From DATADD01 sp046262355 (GTDB lineage Bacteria; Actinomycetota; CADDZG01; WHSQ01): DNA of 64,000 nucleotides. Under the pieces are notes generated by a model that made no database searches, was not told where the DNA came from, and saw only the letters and a list, made by a program, of their open reading frames with translations. Positions 54,723 to 62,000 of this stretch are shown one piece after another. The stretch spans positions 25,124 to 89,123 of the forward strand of contig JBHEMX010000015.1 in assembly GCA_046262355.1 (NCBI GenBank), read 5' to 3'. How positions within the stretch are numbered: the first letter of the stretch is position 1; each line of letters starts with the position of its first letter. Made by a program: the position numbers and the translations under genes.

Positions 54723-55583
54723 GTGCCCAAACCTCGTACAGAATCGAAAGCTCGGCTCGAGGCCATCGCCCGGCAGCTCAGGAAGGACATCGTGACCGCG
54801 ACGACGGAGGCCGCCTCGGGCCATCCCTCCACGTCGCTGTCGATGGTCGAGGTCCTGACGGTGCTGTACTTCGGCGGAGTCTTGCGCTACGAGCCCAAGG
54901 ACCCGCACGACCCCGCGCGCGACCGCTTCATCCTCTCCAAGGGCCACGGCGCGCCGGGACTCTATGCGGTGCTCGCCGAGGCCGGTTACTTCCCGCGCGC
55001 CGATCTCGAGACGCTCAGGAAGCTGGGCTCCCCCCTCGAGGGACACCCGAACATGAACCGCCTCCCCGGCGTCGAGGCATCCACCGGCTCGCTGGGACAG
55101 GGTCTCTCGATCGGCATCGGGCACGCCCTCGGGGGGAAGCTCGAAGGCACCGACTACCGCGTCTACGTGATGGTCGGCGACGGCGAGAGCGAAGAGGGTC
55201 AGGTGTGGGAGGCGATCATGTACGCGGGCAACCACGGGCTCGATAACCTCACCTTGATCGTCGACCGCAACGGCTACCAGCAGACCGCCGCGGTCGACGA
55301 CATCCAGCCGCTCGATCCGCTCGACGTGAAGCTGAGCGCGTTCGGCTGGGAGGTGAAGGTGATCGACGGCCACTCTCTGGATGCGATCGCCAAGACCTTC
55401 GAGTGGGCTCGATCGGTCAAGGGATCGCCTCAGGCGATCGTCGCGAACACGATCAAGGGCAAGGGCGTTGCGTTGCTCGAGGAGGCCCCGGGCAAGTGGC
55501 ACGGCAAGCCGATCCCCGCCGACGAAGAAGCCAAGGCATTGCAACAGATCGGGGCATTGCAACAGATCGGGGCGCCGGAATGA
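54723..55583 (+). CDS. tktA: Transketolase, N-terminal (thiamin diphosphate-binding) subunit
   Basis: First half of a split transketolase (pentose phosphate pathway). The 286-residue subunit has AASGHPSTSLSMVEVLTVLYF, LSKGHGAPGLY, the GSLGQGLS loop and the thiamin/Mg2+ motif VMVGDGESEEGQVWEAIMYAGNHGLDNLTLIVD. GTG 54723-54725 with GGGAGG upstream. It overlaps the second subunit (ATGA). The C-terminus carries a perfect 18-bp duplication giving ALQQIG twice. Confidence 0.96.
   Translation: MPKPRTESKARLEAIARQLRKDIVTATTEAASGHPSTSLSMVEVLTVLYFGGVLRYEPKDPHDPARDRFILSKGHGAPGLYAVLAEAGYFPRADLETLRKLGSPLEGHPNMNRLPGVEASTGSLGQGLSIGIGHALGGKLEGTDYRVYVMVGDGESEEGQVWEAIMYAGNHGLDNLTLIVDRNGYQQTAAVDDIQPLDPLDVKLSAFGWEVKVIDGHSLDAIAKTFEWARSVKGSPQAIVANTIKGKGVALLEEAPGKWHGKPIPADEEAKALQQIGALQQIGAPE
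55536..55571. repeat. 18-bp perfect tandem duplication at the tktA 3' end
   Basis: GCATTGCAACAGATCGGG occurs at 55536-55553 and again at 55554-55571, in frame, adding six residues just before the stop. Confidence 0.95.
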
Positions 55584-56539
55584 CTTTCGGGATCGCGCGC
55601 ATAGAGCTCGAGGATGGACCACCGACGCGCCAGGCATTCGGGGACGCGCTCCTCGAGGCGGGCGCCGACGACAAGATCGTCGTGCTCGACGGCGATGTGA
55701 ACAACTCGACCTACACGGGGAAATTCGGCGAGCGCTACCCCGAGCGCTTCTTCAATGTCGGCATCGCCGAGTCCAATCTCATCGGTATCTCGGCAGGGCT
55801 CGCGGCGTGCGGCAGGATCCCCGTGGCGTCGTCGTTCTCTGTGTTCCTGCTGGCCAACGCGTACGACCAGATCCGCATGGGCATCGGCTTTCCGAACCAG
55901 AACGTGAAGCTCGTCGGAACGCACGCCGGCATCTCGATCGGAGAAGACGGGCCGTCGCAGATGGCGGTTGAGGACGTCGCACTCGCCTGCTCACTGCCCG
56001 GGTTCACGGTGCTCGTGCCCGCCGACGGCCCCAGCACCGGGGTCGCGACCCGCGCCATGATCGAACGAGAGGGGCCGACGTTCATGCGCTGCGGCCGCCC
56101 CAAAGTGCCGATCGTCTACGGTGACGACGTGCCGTTCAACATCGGCAAGGCGAACCAGCTGCGCGACGGCGACGACATCGCCCTCGTGGCCAACGGGATC
56201 ATGGTCTCGATGGCGCTCGATGCGGCCGAGGGCCTCGCGCAGGAGGGCATCTCTGCGCGCGTGATCGACATGCACACCGTGAAGCCGATCGATACCGAGA
56301 TCCTCGAGAGCGCGGCCACCGAGACGCAAGCCATCGTGGTCGCGGAGGAGCACATCGCCTACGGCGGGCTCGGCGCCACGGTCGCCATGGCCCTCGCAGA
56401 GCGGCGTCCGACGCGCATGGCGTTCGTCGACCTCGGCGACACCTACGCGACCTCCGGAGGCGCCGACGAGCTCCTGGCGCAGTACGGGCTGACCCCCGAC
56501 GCGATCCTCGATGCCGCGCGCCGCGTCCTCAAGGACTGA
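55580..56539 (+). CDS. tktB: Transketolase, C-terminal (pyrimidine-binding) subunit
   Basis: Second half of the split transketolase. The 319-residue subunit has VVLDGDVNNSTYTGKF, FFNVGIAESNLIGISAGLAACG (catalytic Glu for the thiamin ring), the FSVFLLANAYDQIR segment and a C-terminal domain (VVAEEHIAYGGLGATVAMAL). Needs the N-terminal subunit for activity. Split enzymes of this kind are widespread in archaea and many bacteria. Confidence 0.96.
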   Translation: MTFGIARIELEDGPPTRQAFGDALLEAGADDKIVVLDGDVNNSTYTGKFGERYPERFFNVGIAESNLIGISAGLAACGRIPVASSFSVFLLANAYDQIRMGIGFPNQNVKLVGTHAGISIGEDGPSQMAVEDVALACSLPGFTVLVPADGPSTGVATRAMIEREGPTFMRCGRPKVPIVYGDDVPFNIGKANQLRDGDDIALVANGIMVSMALDAAEGLAQEGISARVIDMHTVKPIDTEILESAATETQAIVVAEEHIAYGGLGATVAMALAERRPTRMAFVDLGDTYATSGGADELLAQYGLTPDAILDAARRVLKD

Positions 56540-56558
56540 ACGCCGGCCGCTCGCATAC

Positions 56559-56618
56559 CTCTGGCCTCCACCGCCGTCCAGCGACCGGAGGCCCTCCACC
56601 GTCGTCTGGAGACCAGAG
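56559..56618. terminator. Inverted repeat after tktB
   Basis: CTCTGGCCTCCA and TGGAGACCAGAG (11 of 12 paired) flank a 36-nt loop, starting 20 bp after the tktB stop. CCACCGTCG-type direct repeats also occur about every 28 bp. Possible terminator. Confidence 0.4.
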
Positions 56619-56704
56619 GGCCCCCCACCGTCGCTTAGCGGCGGTACAGGGCTTCTGCTCACCTCGTGCGCGGGGGGAAGCTCGAGCACCGCTGCGTGCG
56701 GCGC

Positions 56705-56755
56705 TCAGAAGGCCTTCGCCGAATCGAGCAGGATCGTCACGGGGCCGTCGTTGGA
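56705..56755 (-). pseudogene. dtd: Remnant of dtd (D-aminoacyl-tRNA deacylase), 3' end only
   Basis: On the minus strand the codons before a TGA at 56705-56707 read SNDGPVTILLDSAKAF. NDGPVT followed by hydrophobics and DS is the conserved C-terminal motif of D-aminoacyl-tRNA deacylase. Upstream the frame does not continue as Dtd. If correct, only about 16 codons remain, marking a breakpoint between the conserved housekeeping block and the accessory segment. The match is short, so the call is tentative. Confidence 0.4.
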
Positions 56756-57168
56756 AGGAGTCGAAAAACCTATATCAACCCCTTCCCCGTGGAAAAGGGA
56801 GCGGTGGGAAATGCAAACCGCCCGGCACGGTGGGAGCAGCGGAGAAGGTCGCTGCTCCCTTCCCGGCCTTCCCGGACGCCAGAGGTTCGCCCGGGGTGTG
56901 CGCACGGCGCGCGGCCGAATGCAATGAGCGGAAAGGTACGCCCCCTGCATCGTGAACCGCCACGGAGGGAGCGGCTGGCTACGCCGCGCGCAAACCTGTT
57001 ACTTCTTACGTCGTCCGGATTGACGCCTGGTGTCGGCCTCTTTGCCGGACTCAAACGCCCTGCAACCACTTGACGCAACCGCCCCCGCGCCCTAGTGAGG
57101 ATCCCACTACATTGAGCAGGCCTTTGGACGACCGTCAACGAGTCGATCCTGCCTCCTTCGTCTCATGA
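56756..57168. other. Non-coding stretch, start of the accessory segment
   Basis: About 410 bp without a convincing gene. It contains a very stable hairpin at 56832-56859 (GGGAGCAGCG, 8-nt loop, CGCTGCTCCC) and a purine-rich tract around 56770-56820 with a short CCCTTTTCC-type complement. Base composition is lower in GC than the left part of the window. No RNA family was recognised. Confidence 0.5.
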
Positions 57169-57188
57169 AGTTCGAGGGAAGTCGAACT
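57169..57188 (-). terminator. Hairpin at the end of the cyclase gene
   Basis: AGTTCGA, 6-nt loop, TCGAACT, overlapping the TAG stop (within CTAG) of the cyclase gene. Probably a terminator; only a weak T-run follows. Confidence 0.45.
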
Positions 57189-60100
57189 AGGACGCCGCCT
57201 CCGCCTGCTGGCGGTAGGAGTCGGTCTCCTCGATGAGCGGAACCGCGCCGAGCCTAGTGAAGATGGCTCGGGCCTTCTGGAGCGGCTCTATGGCATCGTC
57301 TCGTCGCCCCATCGCCATGAGACAACGTCCTGCCCCCAGAAGTGCGTAGCCCTCCTCAGGGACGTTCCCGTAGTCCCTCCATCGCTGTACTGCTTGGATG
57401 TAGAGACCATGTGCTTCGTCGATGCGCTCCTCAGCTTCGGCGACAATGGCATGAGCCGTCACAGCAGAGTGGCGATCACGAGTCATGTGCACATCGCTCT
57501 CACTGACTAGAAGCTGCTTGGCCGTCTCGTGATATCCCGTCCCAACTAGCGCACGGACCATCTCAGGGAGGCGGCGTGCACGCCAGCCAATCCGACCAGG
57601 CGTGGCCTCAGAGAATTCCTTCACCAACTGTTGAGTGGCCCTGCGGTCACCAACGCACGCCCTCACGACCGCCGCAGCCGTCAAGGCCGGAACGAGGACT
57701 TGAAGGTCGCCGATCTGTCGAGCTAGAGGAAGAAACCCCTGCTCAAAGGAAACGGCTTCATCTGTCAGCCCACTCAGCACCAGGACGAGCGCCTTGTACG
57801 GGAGAACCATTGCTGTCAGCTGTGGCCGATGGGAGGTCTCCTCAAGCAAGTTGTCGATTTCACCGAGCAGCCGCTTCCAATCCCCTTCGTCAAATAGGAA
57901 GAAGATGTCATAAACCCTCGTATACAAGACATCCCCTTCACGGCCTCGACGCGCGACGAATGCTAGCCCACTTCTGTTGTTCTCGATGGCGGACTGAGGA
58001 CCTTTGATCCACCACAGGAGCTCGGTAAGGCCACTGTACGCCATGAATGCTTCTGCGCCCATGTTGTGGCTCAGCGCCATGCTCAAGGCATCATGGAAAT
58101 CATTTAGCCCTGATAGATTTCCCTGCTCACAACGGACGTAGCCCCGAATGGCTAAGGCAGCAGCGATTCCTCTTTGATCGCTTAGTTGCTCGGCCAGGCG
58201 CAGGGCCATCTCTGACCTCTCGAGGGCCTCGGCGAGGTGGCCAGAGAAGAAAGCGTTCGTAGCCGCATCATTATAGGCAAAAACAAGACCCGATCCGGGG
58301 GATTGACTCTTGAGCAGTTCCATTGCCGCCGCCCCCGTCGCCGCTGCCTCGGCCGTCTTTCCTTGCCACCATAGGGTGGTTGCCGACCTAGCCATGGCTT
58401 CGCCCGCACCAACAAGGTCACCTTGTTGCTGGAACTCTGCTATTGCCGCCCGGTAGTCGAACAGCGCTTCGTCGTAGCGTCCAAAACCTGTCGCCGTCCT
58501 TGCTCTCTTACTCAGCACCCTGGCCCTTTGCGGGTCACCTGGAGGCAGGAGCACCAAGGCCCGGTCGAAGTAGGAGTGGGCGCGCCGCAGATCGAGGTCG
58601 AGGGCACGCTCTCCGGCCAGGACGAGAAAGCGGGAGGCCGCTGCCTGCAGCTCGGTCGACTGAGACGTGTCGGAAGACGCCTTGGTCAGCTCCAGCGCAG
58701 TCTCGTAGTGGTGAGCCAGCACCTCGGCGTGGTCGCCCACCCGGTCCCCTGCGACGGCTTCCAGCCACTCAGCCACTGAGCGGTGCCTGCGTCCCCTCTG
58801 CGCCCTCGGGATCTGGCCGTAGGACACATCTCTTACAAGGGCGTGCCAGAAAGAATACTCCTGTTGACCCTCCATGGATGAGTTGCGAGCAGCTCGGACG
58901 AGCTCCTTGCGACTCAGCTCGTGGAGGCCCTCTTTCACCTCTCGGTCGTCACGCCCTCCGAGGGCAGCCACCGCTCCGGACCAGAACACCTTGCCCACAA
59001 CGGAAGCGTCATGAAGCAGAGACTTGCGCTCGGGGGCAAGGGTGTCGAGGCGAGCGGCGATGAGCGCCTGGACGGTGTCAGGCAAGGGGATGTCTGCCTC
59101 GGAATCGAGTGTAAGTACCCGACCCTTGCGCTGGATGATGCGTCGGTCGGACAGCATGCGGATGAACTCTTCCGCGTAAAGCGGGTTTCCTCCGGCCCGC
59201 TCCAGCAGAGCCGCATGGACCTCAGCAGGAAGCACGGTTTGTGCCAACATCGCAGAGATCAGCTGGGCGGTCTCCGAGTCCGTGAGTGGTGATAGCGAGA
59301 TCGTGTTGGAGTTGCGCTTGCCACCGCCCCAGCCTTGGTGGCGTTCATAAAGTTCCGGCCTTGCCGTGCAGATGACGAGGAGGGGCACTCCCGTGGACCA
59401 CTCCACAAGTTGATCGATGAACTCCAGCATGGTGGCGTCGGCCCAATGAAGGTCCTCGAACACCACGACGAGCGGACTCCGAGAGGCGATCGCCTCTAGA
59501 AAGCGCCGCCAGGCAGTGAAGGACTCCTCTTTCTCAGCACTCCCTCCTGATGCCTGTGCACCGACGAGCGGCCCGAGGCGCGCCACGAACCAACCGCGCT
59601 CATCAGTCTCCTCGACCACCGCTTCCACTGCGACCCAAAGCTTCTCCGACGCGGTCTCGGGACTGTCTGATTCCAAGATGCCTGCTTGAGCCTTGACGAT
59701 CTCCCCCAGCGCCCAGAAGGTGATGCCTTCCCCGTAGGGAAGAGATCGCCCCTGCCGCCAGTAGACGAGTTCGTCCTGGTCATCGATGAAGGAAGAGAAC
59801 TCGCCCAGCAGCCTGGTCTTTCCAACCCCAGGTTCCCCCACGACAGTCACCAACTGAACGGATGCTTCTCGAAGTGTTCTCTGGTAGGCGTTCTTTAACG
59901 CGCCGAGATCGAAGTCGCGCCCGATGAAGGGAGTCTTGGGGGCCATGTCGACATCGACCCCGAAACGGCTGCGCGCCGAGACAGCTCTCCACACCGGGAT
60001 CGGCTCCGGTTTGCCCTTCAGGGTCACAGGATCGAGGGGCTCGTAGGAGATGAAGTCCTTGGTCGAGCGATAGGTGATCTCCCCCGCGGCGACACCTCCT

Positions 60101-60618
60101 ACGGGAGCGATCCCCTGGAGCCGAGAAGCGGTGTTGACGACATCTCCGGTGACCATGCCCTCCCCGGCTTGCGGTCTCGCACCGAGGGTGACGAGCCCCT
60201 CCCCGGTATTGACCGCGGCCCTAATGGAGAGATCGAGGTCGGCTTGCTGGTTCAGCTCCTCGATCGCCTCGGTGATCCGCAGCGCTGCTCTGACCGCACG
60301 TTCGGCGTCGTCCTCATGGGCCACTGGAGCACCGAAGACTGCCATAACCGCATCGCCAATGAACTTCTCGACCGTGCCTCCGAATCGCTCGATCTCGGTC
60401 TTGAGGAGGCGGTGGTACGGAGCCAGGGCCGCTCTTACATCCTCCGGGTCGGCGTCGTGGGAGCGGGCGGTGAAGCCGACCAGGTCCACGAACAGCACCG
60501 ACACGATCTTGCGTTCCTCGGCCTGGGGCGACGGCGCGGCTGTGAGGGGAGTTGCACACTCCAGGCAGAACTTCGCCCTGTCCGGATTGTCCTCGCCGCA
60601 GTTCGGGCAGACCGCCAT
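57187..60618 (-). CDS. Class III adenylate/guanylate cyclase fused to ATPase and TPR domains
   Basis: A 1143-residue multidomain signalling protein. Order: zinc ribbon (CPNCGEDNPDRAKFCLEC, residues 4-21); class III cyclase domain (about 35-220) with metal Asp in LFVDLVGFT and FIGDAVMAVFG; STAND/AAA-type ATPase (about 240-620) with Walker A VVGEPGVGKTRLL and VFEDLHWAD; and TPR-like helices to the C-terminus. The product is cAMP or cGMP; substrate specificity is not clear from sequence. ATG 60616-60618 has GGAG upstream; a GTG 11 codons earlier is possible. Codon use is less GC-biased than in the housekeeping genes. The divergent operon encodes a transporter with a cyclic-nucleotide-binding domain, a likely target. 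Confidence 0.93.
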   Translation of the reverse strand: MAVCPNCGEDNPDRAKFCLECATPLTAAPSPQAEERKIVSVLFVDLVGFTARSHDADPEDVRAALAPYHRLLKTEIERFGGTVEKFIGDAVMAVFGAPVAHEDDAERAVRAALRITEAIEELNQQADLDLSIRAAVNTGEGLVTLGARPQAGEGMVTGDVVNTASRLQGIAPVGGVAAGEITYRSTKDFISYEPLDPVTLKGKPEPIPVWRAVSARSRFGVDVDMAPKTPFIGRDFDLGALKNAYQRTLREASVQLVTVVGEPGVGKTRLLGEFSSFIDDQDELVYWRQGRSLPYGEGITFWALGEIVKAQAGILESDSPETASEKLWVAVEAVVEETDERGWFVARLGPLVGAQASGGSAEKEESFTAWRRFLEAIASRSPLVVVFEDLHWADATMLEFIDQLVEWSTGVPLLVICTARPELYERHQGWGGGKRNSNTISLSPLTDSETAQLISAMLAQTVLPAEVHAALLERAGGNPLYAEEFIRMLSDRRIIQRKGRVLTLDSEADIPLPDTVQALIAARLDTLAPERKSLLHDASVVGKVFWSGAVAALGGRDDREVKEGLHELSRKELVRAARNSSMEGQQEYSFWHALVRDVSYGQIPRAQRGRRHRSVAEWLEAVAGDRVGDHAEVLAHHYETALELTKASSDTSQSTELQAAASRFLVLAGERALDLDLRRAHSYFDRALVLLPPGDPQRARVLSKRARTATGFGRYDEALFDYRAAIAEFQQQGDLVGAGEAMARSATTLWWQGKTAEAAATGAAAMELLKSQSPGSGLVFAYNDAATNAFFSGHLAEALERSEMALRLAEQLSDQRGIAAALAIRGYVRCEQGNLSGLNDFHDALSMALSHNMGAEAFMAYSGLTELLWWIKGPQSAIENNRSGLAFVARRGREGDVLYTRVYDIFFLFDEGDWKRLLGEIDNLLEETSHRPQLTAMVLPYKALVLVLSGLTDEAVSFEQGFLPLARQIGDLQVLVPALTAAAVVRACVGDRRATQQLVKEFSEATPGRIGWRARRLPEMVRALVGTGYHETAKQLLVSESDVHMTRDRHSAVTAHAIVAEAEERIDEAHGLYIQAVQRWRDYGNVPEEGYALLGAGRCLMAMGRRDDAIEPLQKARAIFTRLGAVPLIEETDSYRQQAEAAS

Positions 60619-61018
60619 TCGCTCCGTCCGTTCACGCCCATGTCTCGGCACCTTGTCGCAGCGACTGCGCCATGAGACCGCACCATCTTCTCATCTTGGT
60701 TCTCCGACCGAGAGGGCTCGGTCACGACGACGGCCTCGTGCGTGCCATCTCCATGGCCTTGACTCAGTCCACCGACCGTGGAGGGGAGTTGTTCATGCGG
60801 AGCCAGCGGTCAGCTGTGATGTCGGGCTGCGAGTAGAGGTCCCGGCGCGTGACCCCCCGGTGGACGGGGACGAATCAGACACAACCGCCGCCACGCGCAA
60901 ACGGCGGGGAAGATAACGCTCGGATTGTCGGCTACCCGACAGCCAATGCCCCTTGGCATCGCCATGCTGACGGTGTAGGACAGCCACAGGCGCGGTCCAG
61001 GACGAAGGGGGAAGGGCG
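60619..61018. promoter_or_regulatory. Divergent promoter region between the cyclase and the Gly-His operon
   Basis: A 400-bp non-coding region. On the plus strand TTGGCA (60953-60958), a 17-bp spacer and TAGGAC (60976-60981) form a candidate promoter about 38 bp before the first Gly-His gene. Just upstream is a perfect inverted repeat, TGTCGG, CTAC, CCGACA (60926-60941), a possible operator. No promoter for the cyclase was identified with confidence. Confidence 0.5.
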
Positions 61019-61537
61019 ATGCCTTATAGGTATGGAATCGAGCTGGACGACGTAGAGGGCCACATGCCTTTTAGGTACGAGGATCTCAGCGGCCGGGAGG
61101 TCACGATCCGTTTGGAGGACGGCACCGAGGTCAGGGGCCACGGCTACTACAGGGGCGGCGAGGACACGCGCGGCGAAGACACCGAGGGCCACGCCTACAA
61201 GTGGAACGGCATCGAGCTAGAGGTCGACGACACCCAGGCCAACCTCCTGCGGGCGGCGAGCGACAGGGGTGAGCCCGTCTACGTGCGCTTTCCCGACGGG
61301 GCCGAGGTCAAGGGCCACGGGTACAGGCTTCCTCCCAAGGAGGGCGAGACCCCAGAGCAGGTGGCCGAGGTCAAGGGCCACGGCTTCAGGCTTCCGCCCA
61401 AGGAGGCAGAGAAGCCGGAGCGCGCCGCCGAGGTCAGCGGCCACGGCGGCAGGTGGACCGAGGACGCCAAGGAGGGCGACGCCGACAAGGAGGAGCAAGA
61501 GGACGCCGAAGGTCACGCGGGCAGGTACTACGGCTAG
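61019..61537 (+). CDS. Gly-His repeat protein 1 (172 aa), unknown function
   Basis: Unrecognised family. Seven copies of the motif (D/E)-(V/T/A)-x-G-H-x-x-x-x occur, with His at residues 15, 41, 58, 100, 121, 142 and 166 (DVEGHMPFR, EVRGHGYYR, DTEGHAYKW, EVKGHGYRL, EVKGHGFRL, EVSGHGGRW, DAEGHAGRY). Every His is in this motif and there is no Cys. Two near-identical 21-residue units at 96-137 show recent duplication. No signal peptide or membrane segment; very acidic. Most motifs have an aromatic or hydrophobic residue after Arg/Lys. Could be a metal-binding repeat protein or a peptide precursor. A paralogue follows 28 bp downstream. Start has a GGGGGAAGG purine run. Confidence 0.75.
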   Translation: MPYRYGIELDDVEGHMPFRYEDLSGREVTIRLEDGTEVRGHGYYRGGEDTRGEDTEGHAYKWNGIELEVDDTQANLLRAASDRGEPVYVRFPDGAEVKGHGYRLPPKEGETPEQVAEVKGHGFRLPPKEAEKPERAAEVSGHGGRWTEDAKEGDADKEEQEDAEGHAGRYYG

Positions 61538-61565
61538 GCGAGCAGGGGGACGAAAGGAGACGGAG

Positions 61566-61907
61566 ATGCCTGTCAGGTTTAGCGTTCGACTGGACGAGGA
61601 CGTGGAGGGCCACGGTGGTCGCTTCAACTTCGAGGACCTCACCGGCAAGGCGGTCACGATCCGGACCAACTCGGGCGACGAGGTCCAAGGTCATCTCGGC
61701 AGGTGGAACGGCATCGACCTTGAGGTCGATATCGACGACACCCAGGGCCACGCCTGGAAGTGGAACGGCGAGGACATGGTCGGCCAGCCCGTGACCCTTG
61801 CCTTCGAGGGCAGCGACGCCGAGGTTCGTGGTCACGGGAGCAGGTGGGGTGGCGAGGACGCCACCGGCCAAGACACCGAGGGACACGGAGGCAGGTACAC
61901 CGGCTAA
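61566..61907 (+). CDS. Gly-His repeat protein 2 (113 aa), paralogue of the preceding gene
   Basis: Five Gly-His motifs, His at residues 16, 43, 62, 90 and 107 (DVEGHGGRF, EVQGHLGRW, DTQGHAWKW, EVRGHGSRW, DTEGHGGRY). Again no other His and no Cys. It shares with protein 1 an N-terminal block EDL(T/S)GxxVTIR....G(D/T)EV.GH and RWNGIDLEVD.DDTQ-like segments, and both end in GR-Y-x-G. A second VTLAFEGSDAEVRGH block shows internal repetition. AAAGGAGACGGAG precedes ATG 61566-61568, confirming translation on this strand. Function unknown; no signal peptide. Confidence 0.75.
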   Translation: MPVRFSVRLDEDVEGHGGRFNFEDLTGKAVTIRTNSGDEVQGHLGRWNGIDLEVDIDDTQGHAWKWNGEDMVGQPVTLAFEGSDAEVRGHGSRWGGEDATGQDTEGHGGRYTG

Positions 61908-61926
61908 CCAGTCGAGCAACAGCAAC

Positions 61927-61952
61927 AGGGCCGGGCCCTCGGGTCCGGCCCT
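61927..61952 (+). terminator. Intrinsic-type terminator after the Gly-His genes
   Basis: An 11-bp stem (AGGGCCGGGCC / GGTCCGGCCCT, one G-T pair) with a CTCG tetraloop, 20 bp beyond the second Gly-His stop, followed by TTCGCTC. It would separate, or attenuate into, the downstream transporter. Confidence 0.7.
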
Positions 61953-62000
61953 TCGCTCAGCGCCCTTGTCGCAAGACCACCCCTGGCTCACGATGATGGC

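Noticed and set aside
56832..57080. Second GEMM-like or other riboswitch in the region after tktB
   Set aside because: A short GCAAACC string and a strong hairpin are present, but the other conserved GEMM blocks are missing or in the wrong order.
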